This document shows positions 36,501 to 48,500 of a stretch of 64,000 nucleotides of DNA, piece after piece (position 1 is the stretch's first letter; every line of letters starts with the position of its first letter). The translations under genes were made by a program, and so were the position numbers. The DNA lies in assembly GCA_963989245.1 (NCBI GenBank), contig OZ022339.1, positions 89,369,258 through 89,433,257 of the forward strand. Reading direction: 5' to 3'. Below the pieces are notes generated by a model. That model was not told the origin of the DNA. It worked only from the letters and a program-made list of their open reading frames with translations, and made no database searches. The DNA comes from Nansenia antarctica (lineage: Eukaryota > Chordata > Actinopteri > Argentiniformes > Microstomatidae).

Positions 36501-39500
36501 TTCATCCTATGTTTATCTAAGATCATAGTTAGGATGCATGATGACCGTCAGTTAGCTTTAACCTTTAACCTTTCATCCTATGTTTATCTAAGATCATAGT
36601 TAGGATGCATGATGACCGTCAGTTAGCTTTAACCTTTAACCTTTCATCCTATGTTTATCTATGACTAAGCAGGTGAATCATCAATCCACCAGTCGTAGCA
36701 GGAAGAGTAACCTAGCTCAGGCCAGGGGCCATGGCAGTCTCAGTGAGAGAAGGAAACGTTAAAAAAAAAAAAAAAGTATTATGATTATATTTATAATATG
36801 TGACACATTCTAATGTTTTGGTCCTCATGTCGGGATTCGATGTAATGATCTGACTTTTCTTTCGAAAAATGTGAATACATTTCATCGACGCATCACTAGT
36901 CAACTAACACAGCTTGTTTTGTGAGCCTGATAACAATGTAAAGTAGTGTTGTAGTTAACTAGGTAACAATGTAAAATAGTGTTGTAGTTAACTAGGTAAC
37001 AATGTAAAGTAGTGTTGTAGTTAACTAGGTAACAATGTAAAGTAGTGTTCTAGTTAACTAGGTAACAATGTAAAGTAGTGTTGTAGTTAACTAGGTAACA
37101 ATGTGAAGTAGTGTTCTAGTTAACTAGGTAACAATGTAAAGTAGTGTTCTAGTTAACTAGGTAACAATGTAAAGTAGTGTTCTAGTTAACTAGGTAGCAG
37201 TGGGGATTACTCACCCAATCCATTGCGTTGTTGCAGTGTTTAAGCTTGACTAGCGAGTTTGTGTCTGTTTCAAAAGAAAAGTCAGAACATTTTGATTGAG
37301 TACGATGTGTTTCAGACTGAATCAGCTGTGATGTGTTTCAGACTGAGGCAGCTGTGATGTGTTTCAGACTGAGGCAGCTGTGATGTGTTTCAGACTGAAG
37401 CAGCTGTGATGTGTTTCAGACAGACTGAAGCAGCTGTGATTCAATTCAATTCAATTAAATTCAATTCAATTCAATTCAATTAAATTCAATTCAATTCAAT
37501 TCAATTCAATTCAATTCAATTCAATTCAATTCAATTCAATTCAATTCAATTCAATTCCATTCAATTCAATTCAATTCAATTCTACTTTATTTATCCCCGT
37601 GGGGAAATACTGGGCCAGCCATGTAAAGTATAAAAAACAGTAAGATCATGATAGAAAAATGGGTAAAATGATGGCTATAGCTATGATATTAAAATACCAA
37701 AAAAGTGATGATGATGATGATGATTAAAATAAATAAATAAATAAATACAGATTCAATTCGATACAAATTCAGGAGCCTTGACCCCGACTACTACTTTAGT
37801 TGCTGTTGAACAGTCTTAGAGCAGCCGGGATAAATTATTTTTTATAGCGATCCGTCCGGGAGCGTACCGAAATGAACCGCCCTCTGCGGCGGCTGCTGGT
37901 TTGCCCAGTGAGGACATGATGGAGGGGGTAGTTGGGGTTGTCCCTGATGGACAGCAGCTTGCTCCTCGTCCTTCTCTCCACCACCGTCCCCAGAGAGTCC
38001 AGACTCCTTCCCACCATTGAACCCGCCTTTTTCACCAGCTTGTCCAGCCGTCTGGTGTCCCTCTTTGTGATGTTGCCACCCCAGCAGACTGCAGCGTAGA
38101 AGAGAATGCTGGCCATGACAGACTGGTAAAACATAGCCAGCATCTCTCCACACACTTCAAAAGACCTAAGTCTCCTCAGGAAGTATAGCCTGCTCTGGTC
38201 ATTCCTGTAGAGTGCATCTGTGTTGGCGGACCAGTCCAGTTTGTCGTCCAGATGCACCCCCAGGTACTTGTAGGTCTTCACCACCTCGATATCCTCGCCC
38301 CGGATGTTAATGGGCAACCGAGGTGGCTTAGACCTGCGGAAGTCTATAACGAGCTCCTTGGTCTTGGTTGGATTGAGGAGCAGACCATTCCTCTCGCTCC
38401 AGACGCTGAAGGCTCCTATCAGATCCCTGTACTCCCCCTCCCGTCCATCCCTCACGCACGCCACTATGGCTGTATCGTCAGAGTACTTCTGTACGTGGCA
38501 GGACTCTGAGTTGTAGGTGAAGTCTGACGTGTACAGGGTGAACAGGAAGGGAGCCAGCACAGTTCCCTGCGGAGCCCCGGTGTTGCTCACTACTGTGTCC
38601 GAGACACAGTTCCCCAGCCTGACTGACTGTGGCCGTCCAGTGAGGTAGTCCATGATCCAGGATGTAGTGGAGGGATCAACCCCCATACCTGAAAGCTTCT
38701 CTTGGAGTAGAATAGGCTGGATGGTATTAAAGGCACTTGAGAAGTCGAAAAACATTATCCTCACCTGACTTCCTGGCTCATCCAGGTAGGAGTAAGCACG
38801 ATGAAGGAGGTAGAGGACAGCGTCATCCACACCAACTCTTTCCTGGTACCCGAACTGCAGGGGATCGCGTGCATGTTCAGTCTGTGGTCTCAGATGTCTC
38901 AGAAACAGCCGCTCCAGTGTCTTCATAGTATGTGAAGTGAGGGCAACCGGTCTGTAGTCGTTGAGCTCGGCCGGGCGCCCAGTTTTGGGTACCGGCACGA
39001 GACATGATGTTTTCCACAGAACCGGCACCGTCCCTGACTGTAAACTCAGGTTAAAGAGCTTCTGGAGGGGCTCAGCCAGTTGGTCTGCACAGACCTTCAG
39101 CAGCCGCGAGCACACCCCATCAGGACCCGCCGTCTTTCCAGGGTGCAGCCTCTTCAGCTCCGCCCTTACCTCCTCCACTGTGAGGGACAGGGGGGGGCTT
39201 GGTGGGAGAGGGGGGGAGAGGAGGGGAAGGGGAGGGGAAGGGAGGGGGGAGGGGAGGGGAAGGGGGCCCAGCCGTGCTGCCGAGGCTGTAGCTGTGGGAT
39301 GTGGGGGAGGCTGGTGAAGCGGGAGAGGTAGTGGGAGGGGCAGCAGGGACAGAGTAGGCACCGGCCGCTGAGTCAAACCTGTTGAAAAAGTGGTTGAGCT
39401 CATTGGCCTTAGCCAAGTCTGGGACCGCTGCCTGACTGTTCTTCTGTTTGTAGCCGGTGATGGTCTTCATCCCCTTCCACACCTCTCTGGTGTTGCTGTG

Positions 39501-42500
39501 TTGCAGCTTCCTCTCCACCTTGTTCTTGTAGTCCACCTTGGCCTGTTTCAGACTCCTCTTTAGCTCTTGTTGTATCAGCCTGCTCTTCTCTCTGTCCCCC
39601 TCTCTATAGGCAGCCTTTTTTTTGGTTCAGTAGCCTCTAGATGTTACAGGTAATCCATGGTTTATTGTTTGGAAAGCAACGCACCGTCCTCGTCGGAACA
39701 ATCATGTCCCTGCACCATGTCAAATAGTCAGTGCAGCAGTCAACCATCCTGTCCACAGCTGTGCGCCCCCTATTACCTTCTGTGTTCTGCAGTTCCACCC
39801 AGTCTGTGCATTCATAACAGGCCCTGAGGGTCTCACAGGCCTCCGATGTCCACTTCCTGAGTGTCCTGGTGGTCACAGGCTGCCTCACAACACAGGGTTT
39901 GTAGGAGGGCTGGAGTAGGACCAGATTGTGATCTGACCTGCCAAGTGGTGGGAGTGCTGAGACAGTGTATGCCTCCTTGGCATTTGCATACAGTAGGTCG
40001 AGGGTCTTATTCTCTCTGGTGGGACAGTCAACATACTGCACAAATCCAGTTAGGTGATGAGACAGGCTGACATGGTGATGTGTTTCAGACTGAGGCAGCT
40101 GTGATGTTTCAGACTGAGGCAGCGTTGATGTGTTTCAGACAGACTGAAGCAGCTGTGATGTGTTTCAGACTGAAGCAGCTGTGATGTGTTTCAGACTGAG
40201 GCAGCTGTGATGTGTTTCAGACTGAGGCAGCTGTGATGTGTTTCAGACTGAAGCAGCTGTGATGTGTTTCAGACTGAGGCAGCTGTGATGTGTTTCAGAC
40301 TGAAGCAGCTGTGATGTGTTTCAGACTGACTGAGGCAGCTGTGATGTGTTTCAGACTGACTGAGGCAGCTGTGATGTGTTTCAGACTGACTGAGGCAGCT
40401 GTGATGTGTTTCAGACAGACTGAAGCAGCTGTGATGTGTTTCAGACTGAAGCAGCTGTGATGTGTTTCAGACTGAAGCAGCTGTGATGTGTTTCAGACTG
40501 AGGCAGCTGTGATGTGTTTCAGACTGAGGCAGCGTTGATGTGTTTCAGACTGAGGCAGCGTTGATGTACGACGCCGTCTACATGGTGGCCGCCGCCTCGC
40601 AGCGCTCCTCCCAGATCACCGTCAGCTCCCTGCAGTGCCACAGACACAAACCCTGGCGCTTCGGCTCGCGCTTCATGAACATGTTCAAAGAGGTGAGGAG
40701 GCGGGAGGTAGGGCTGATGGGTAATGTAGTCCTTAGGGTTAGGGTTCAGGTTTATTACATCTACATTTACGTTCTTGTCATTTAGCATTATTCCAAAGCG
40801 ATTTACAATCAATACAATTGACTAAGCAAGTGAATCATCAATCCACCAGTCGTAGCAGGAAGAGTAATCTGGCACAGGCCAGGGGCCATGGGCAGTCGTC
40901 GTGATAGAAGAAGAAAGAAAGATTATAAACAGTACAAGGGGGGAAGTAGAACTCTTAGGAGACACAGTATAGGGGGAAGCAGGTGTCTCAGGCTAACCTC
41001 TGTAAGGATGAATAAACATGCAGGAATGACATTGTCTTGTACCCTTCTATCCCATCAGGCACAGTGGAACGGTCTGACAGGGCAGATCATCGTTAACAAG
41101 ACAGACGGCTTACGGAAAGAGTTTGACCTGGACGTTATCAGTCTGAAGGAAGACGGCATGGAAAAGGTTGAGTTCTGAGCCGTTTCACCCATATTATTAT
41201 ACTGTTGTACACTGTGTGTTGTTGGTACATGTCACCAAGACATTAGCCAGAGTATCTCTCTGGATAACTTGTTGTAAACCTCTTCAACGTAAACATGTTG
41301 AGGATGCTAGCCACTAGCCACCACAACGTGTTTATGTCGACATGTTAATGAAAATGGCGAAGGCAGTGGTATTTCTCCACTGTTTATGTTGTATGTTGTG
41401 TCTTTCTCTCCTTTTTAAAAGAAAATCGGAGGCAATAACCGCCTAAATAAAGTGTGGAAAAAGGTTTGTACTGTGGTTCGCTGCCTGCCCCTGTGATGTT
41501 TAACCTTTGACCTGCCTCCACCATCTGTCCTCTGTGGTGTTAGTGTCCATCTGTACTATTCTCCTCAGGAAATGTACCAGGGGGGTATTCCATCAACGTC
41601 GCTAAAGGAGAATCCAGGCTTTTTTAGATAAATCCCATGAGAATTATTAAAAAGAATCTGCCTTATTTTTTATAAGTCTCACGAGACCTATTAAAATAAG
41701 CCTGGAGTTTCTTTTAGCGACGTTGATGAAATACCACCCAGCTCAATAGACAAACTCCTTTCTAGGCACTGGAGAGTCAGAAGTTGACAGACAAACATCT
41801 GTATGGCCCTGTATCTGTATTTTTAAGATATTTTGAGATGTTGAATTATTGTCCTTTCTTTCCCTTGTTCCTCAGTCCTCCCCTATTCACAGATTCTCTA
41901 AACCGTTATTTAATGGACCTATCGCTATGCCACGCCCCAAAATAGAAATTGTCCAATCATATCACAGCAAAAGTCACTACAGGCAGAAAACTCTGACAAA
42001 CAACTCGCTAATATCTGATGGTGAAAAGCTTCTAGATTAAATATTCTTGTCATCTTTAAAAAACATGTCTATTACTTGCTGTGGTAAATCAGAAATCAGA
42101 AATTTGCCAACTCCCGCCATTGTAAGTCATTGAATGTCATTCAGTCACGGTCGGTCAGACAGTCACTGTCAGTGAAGCGTTGTTTGTTAGTCAAAGGGGG
42201 CGTGGCTTAGCGATAGGTCCATTATCTGACTGACTTTGTTCAAAGAGACAAAGATGATACTGGGAACTCATCATCTTTGCTAACCCGTCACACAACTTGA
42301 TGAAATATCTCCACAGTCACTGAGGTAAGATGATGATTATGAAAATAATGAACCTGGTGATTATTCCCTCAGATTGGAGTGTGGAACTCCAACACTGGCC
42401 TTAATCTGACCGACAGCAACAAGGACTCCTCCACCAACGTGACCGACTCCATGGCCAATAGAACCCTCATAGTCACCACTATCCTGGTAAGATACAGGAA

Positions 42501-45500
42501 ATTACATAATGTTAGTCATATTTTGGCCAAATGTAGATATCTGCCTAACTCTACTCTCCAAACACTACTGATTCACTGGGCATTATTGCCTACTATCAAA
42601 ATGATTGTTGTTACATTACAAAACCACTATCTGCCCAAGTCATCTCTTTGACATGGACATGTTTGACACCACATACAAAGCTCGGCTGACGTGAAGCATG
42701 ATGTAGGAAATTATGCTATGAGGCTAACGATAATTACGTTTTTCATATATGCTGGTATGTTGTATGTCTAGTCTGGTGAATGGTCATATGAAAAACATTT
42801 ATGTCTGTATTGTATCAACTCTCTCTATAGGAAAACCCTTACGTCATGTACAAGAAGTCAGACAAACCGTTGTACGGCAACGACCGGTTTGAGGGCTACT
42901 GTCTGGACTTGCTGAAGGAGCTGTCCAACATCCTGGGCTTCGCCTACGAGGTCAAGCTGGTGACCGACGGGAAGTACGGAGCCCAGAACGACAAGGGGGA
43001 GTGGAACGGCATGGTGCGAGAGCTCATCGACCACGTGAGTCATGTGACTGTCGAAAAGCTGCTTAATGCACTACTAAATGGTAAATGGTAAATGGTAAAT
43101 GGACTGCACTTATATAGCGCCTTTTTTGCTTCTGCAAAGCGCTTTACAACGACCTCTCATTCACCCATTCACACACACATTCACACACCAATGGCAAGCT
43201 GCCATGCAAGGCGCTGGCCCGCTCACTGGGAGCAATTTGGGGTTCAGTGTCTTGCCCAAGGACACTTTGACATGTGGCCAGCCGGGGCTCGAACCGCCGA
43301 TCTGCCAACCTTGCGATCATTAGACAGCAGCTCTACCTCCTGAGACACAGCCACCCCCACTACTGATGTTTACATTACTACCTTTATACTACTGATGTTT
43401 ACATTACTACCTTTATACTACTGATGTTTACATTACTACCTTTATTCCTATGTTTACATTACTACCTTTATACTGATGTTTACATTACTACCTTTATACT
43501 ACTGATGTTTACATTACTACCTTTATACTACTGATGTTTACATTACTACCTTTATACTACTGATGTTACATTACTACCTTTATACTACTGATGTTTACAT
43601 TACTACCTTTATACTACTGATGTTTACATTACTACCTTAAAGCGCATTGAGTTGCATCTTGTAAGAAATGCGCTATACAAATAAAATGTGATTTGAATTT
43701 GATTTGATTTGATACTACTGATGTTTACATTACTACCTTTATACTACTGATGTTTACATTACTACCTTTATACTACTGATGTAGTATCATTTTGCTAACC
43801 TGATCTCCTCTCGGCCTCTCTGTGTGGCAGGTGGCTGACCTCGCCGTGGCTCCTCTCACCATCACCTACGTCAGGGAGAAAGTCATAGATTTCTCTAAGC
43901 CGTTCATGACGCTGGGCATCAGCATCCTGTACCACAAGCCCAACGGCACCAACCCTGGCGTGTTCTCCTTCCTCAACCCGCTGTCCCCCGACATCTGGAT
44001 GTACGTGCTGCTGGCCTGCCTGGGCGTCAGCTGTGTGCTGTTTGTGATCGCCAGGTAAACTGACACTTACATATTTGGACTGGGATTGTATATACCGTAC
44101 AGGGTTCCCACGCTGGTCTTAAAAAGCCGTAGTCTAAAATCCAGCAATCCAACCCATAAGGCCTAAAAAGCAAAACATTTTCAGTTATTCGGAATAAAAA
44201 AATAAAAAATAAAAATAATAATAATAATAATAACTTTATTTGTATAGCGCTTTTCCTGCAAACGTTGCAGCTCAAAGTGCTTTAATCATTATATAATCTA
44301 ATCTCAATTTTATTATTTTGTAACTTAAATGCTATATTAAAAGGATGGGTTTTTATAATCTTAATTTAATTATTTAGTAATTTAAAGGCAATATTAAATA
44401 TTATAATTAAATATACTAATTATAATTAATTAATATTAATTATGAGGTGCTAGGTCTTAAAAATGAGATCCTGCAAGGAAATCATTCCGACCACATCTAT
44501 TGATGCGGAAATTAATCAAGCTGGAACCCCCAAAAAATGCCAATTCACTTCCTTTTTTGTCTGTATGGCAGTCAAATCCAAAAGCTTTCATATGGTGTAG
44601 CGAATAGGTCTAAAATTCTATTCAAAGAGGTAAAAAAAAGTCTTAAAAGGTCTTAAATTTGACACATTCTAATGCCGGGATCCGATGTAATGATCTGACT
44701 TTTCTTTTGAAAAAATGTGAATACATTTCCGCGTTGTTAAAAATCAACGACATATCGCTAGTCAACTAACACAGCTTGTTTTGTTAGCCTGCTAACAATG
44801 TAAAGTAGTGTTGTAGTTAACTAGGTAACAATGTAAAGTAGTGTTCTAGTCAACTAGGTAACAATGTAAAGTAGTGTTCTAGTTAACTAGGTAACAATGT
44901 AAAGTAGTGTTCTAGTTAACTAGGTAACAATGTAAAGTAGTGTTCTAGTTAACTAGGTAACAATGTAAAGTAGTGTTCTAGTTAACTATGTAACAATGTA
45001 AAGTAGTGTTCTAGTTAACAAGCTAACAATGTAAAGTAGTGTTCTAGTTAAATAGGTAACAATGTAAAGTAGTGTTGTAGTTAACTAGGTAACAATGTAA
45101 AGTAGTGTTCTAGTTAACTAGGTAACAATGTAAAGTAGTGTTCTAGTCAACTAGGTAACAATGTAAAGTAGTGTTCTAGTTAACTAGGTAACAATGTAAA
45201 GTAGTGTTCTAGTCAACTAGGTAACAATGTAAAGTAGTGTTCTAGTTAACTAGGTAACAATGTAAAGTAGTGTTGTAGTTAACTAGGTAACAATGTAAAG
45301 TAGTGTTCTAGTTAACTATGTAACAATGTAAAGTAGTGTTCTAGTTAACCAGCTAACAATGTAAAGTAGTGTTGTAGTTAACTAGGTAACAATGTAAAGT
45401 AGTGTTCTAGTTAACTAGGTAACAATGTAAAGTAGTGTTCTAGTTAACTATGTAACAATGTAAAGTAATGTTCTAGTTAACAAGCTAACAATGTAAAGTA

Positions 45501-48500
45501 GTGTTGTAGTTAAATAGGTAACAATGTAAAGTAGTGTTGTAGTTAACTAGGTAACAATGTAAAGTAGTGTTCTAGTTAACTAGGTAACAATGTAAAGTAG
45601 TGTTCTAGTTAACTAGGTAGCAATGTAAAGTAGTGTTCTAGTTAACTAGGTAGCAATGTAAAGTAGTGTTCTAGTCAACTAGGTAGCAGTGGGGATTACT
45701 CACCCAATCCGTTGCGTTGTTGCAGTGTTTTGGCTTGACTAGCGAGTTTGTGGTGTTTCAAAAGAAAAGTCAGAACATTTTGATTGGTTGCTGTAGGTAA
45801 AAAAGGCACAGCTGTTCTAGTGTTAATGCTAAATTGGTGTTTGTGTTTGTTTATGTTTTCACTCTTAATAATAATAATAATAATAATACATTAGACTTAT
45901 ATAGCGCTTTTCTAGACACTCAAAGACGCTTTACAAACGGAAAAGATTGAGTAGTAATAATAAAAAGACACAAAAAGTAAAACAATTAAGTATAGGGGCC
46001 TAATGAAGGTAGTGCTGGGGAGGGGGAGGGGGAGAGGGTTAACTGGTGAAAGCGAGCTTGAAGAGGTGGGTTTTGAGGGCCTGTTTACATGTTGGAGGTT
46101 GTTGGCCTGTCTGATGTGGTTGAGGAGGGCGTTCCAGAGAGACGGGGCTGCGGCTGAAAAGGCCCTATCACCCCAGGTCTGGAGCTTGGTCCTTACAGTA
46201 TTTGTCTAACTGTCTTATTCTCTGTCTGCAGGTTCACCCCGTACGAGTGGTACAACCCTCACCCCTGCAACCCCGACTCAGACGTGGTGGAGAACAACTT
46301 CACTCTGATAAACAGCGTCTGGTTTGGAGTTGGAGCCCTGATGCAGCAAGGTGCCGTTCTCAGTCATGTTATCGATTAATACAACTGTCTTGTTCCAATG
46401 TGTGTAAGGCTAGGGTAGACTGCATTTGTAACCCTATTATTAATTATTAATCAAACATTCCGCCTGGAGTTATTTCGTTTTTATGACCGAAAATGTCCTA
46501 GGAGGAAGTGCTTTTGCCCCTTTTTCCAGGATTGCTTCAGCTTTCAATATATGACAGTTATTTAACTGTTTGTTGTATGTATGTTACGAGCGTGTAATAC
46601 CAGTGTAGTGGATTTATTCTGGTTTCTTGTCTAGTGATATTGAATATTGAACACAAGGAGATTGATCAACTTAGCTTGAAGCAGACTGAGTTGTTAGCTA
46701 CGATTTCCCAGAATGTAGATACAGACTTAAATTCTCAGTATATTTGATATAAAACTACAACATCAGTTTAAAGGCCGGGTCAATTCCTCAAGTCACAACA
46801 GACACCCCACGTTCTCTTCTAACTCGTGTTATCGTTATGGCTTCTGACATTCCAGGATCAGAGCTGATGCCCAAAGCTCTCTCCACGAGGATCGTAGGAG
46901 GGATCTGGTGGTTCTTCACCCTGATCATCATCTCCTCCTACACCGCCAACCTGGCCGCCTTCCTCACCGTGGAGAGGATGGACTCTCCCATCGACTCAGC
47001 GGACGACCTGGCCAAGCAGACCAAGATAGAGTACGGAGCTGTGAGAGACGGGTCCACCATGACCTTCTTTAAGGTAAACCCTATTCCAAAGCGCTTTACA
47101 ACGGCCTCTCATTCACCCATTCACACACACATTCACACACCAATGGCGACAAGCTACCAATCAAGGCGCCGGCCCGCTCATTGGGAGCAATGGGGTTCAG
47201 TGTCTTGCCCAAGGACACTTCAACATGTGGCCAGCCGGGGCTCGAACTGCCAAGCTTGCGATCATTAGATGCCAATTCTACCTCCTGAGCCACAGCTGCC
47301 CCTGTAGTACCACAGCATAGAAGTGAAAAGGTAGATACAGGATATTCCAATGCTAAAAGATCGTCACCCCACGACTAAAATTTGTTTAGCTTTGCGGATT
47401 TTACGGCGGACTGCCTTTACGTTTTTAAGAGTATTCAAGTATTTAAGATTTGACAAAGACTACGGCCGAAACCGTTGTCCTATTTTATTTTATTTTTCAG
47501 ATTTTTATCCCTTTTTCACCAAATTTGGTATCCAATTGAACCCAACCTAGCATCCCTGCCTATTGCGTAGGATCCGCCGCACGACCCCGTGGCCGGCAGC
47601 CCCAGAGGAGATCGCCAGGCAGACTAGCTGACTGGCTCCTCGAGCCCAGCACCGTTATTCCGGCACCCCGGGGGCGCTGTTGCGCGACGGATCCTTGTCC
47701 GGAAATAGTCCTATACCGCCCTCTGGAGCGGCCGCTCAATATGCTGCTCCCTGTGTGCCTCGGCCATATCCGGGTCTGGCGAGACCGGGATTCGATCCCA
47801 GTCCCCGGTGGGCAGCTTGCACTAGTGGCTAGTGCTTAGACCGCTACGCCACCGCGGGGCACTCCGTTGTCCTATTAAACCACATTTTGTTGCATCTGGA
47901 ACTTGAGTGTGCAGCTCTACAATGCAAAGGTTTGGATTTTAAATTTCAATGAGGTTACAGTAAATATTATCAACTTGTATTTGTGACATATTGGTTTCAC
48001 CATTCAGAAATGACATCCCATTACTTACGCAGGGCACTGTATTATAGTGATACTTCACGTGTCTTGTCGACATGGCTGGAACAGCATTGACAGTGAAGTA
48101 AGTTAACTTTGTCAGGGAAGGGGAAGTCGAAAAAATATCATTACTTTCCAGTATGTCGGTGTCTAATGCTGTCAAAATGTAATCCGATATCCAGCAACTG
48201 TGTAGGCCTACTTGATAATGCTCCTAATATAAATGCTTTTGAAGGTTTCTGTTTGAAAGTTTCAGTTTGAAATTGCATCGTCATTGTCATCACTTGTCAT
48301 CGTTTGAATTTCCATCAAACTCTCCTTCTCCTTCTCCAGAAATCTAAGATCTCCACCTATGAGAAGATGTGGGCGTTCATGAGCAGCAGGAAGAACACAG
48401 CCCTGGTTAAGAACAACAGGGAGGGGATCCAGCGCGTCCTGACCACAGACTACGCCCTCCTGATGGAGTCCACCAGCATAGAGTACATCAGCCAACGCAA

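Larger units (their letters stand above)
37581..40073 (-). mobile_element. 5'-truncated jockey/CR1-group LINE
   Basis: Minus-strand element in grik1 intron 5. It has lost most of the endonuclease domain and ends at the (TTCAA)n tail. It split a pre-existing exon 6 acceptor minisatellite, copies of which lie on both sides, so it is younger than that array. An in-frame TAG near 39635 and a frameshift near 39250-39400 break the frame. Confidence 0.9.

Noticed and set aside
40733..40748. TTAGGGTTAGGGTT as telomeric repeat
   Set aside because: Only about two units; not an interstitial telomere array.
47800..47866. tRNA gene on the minus strand
   Set aside because: A- and B-box-like motifs belong to a SINE head; no intact cloverleaf with anticodon arm was evident and the body continues into SINE sequence.
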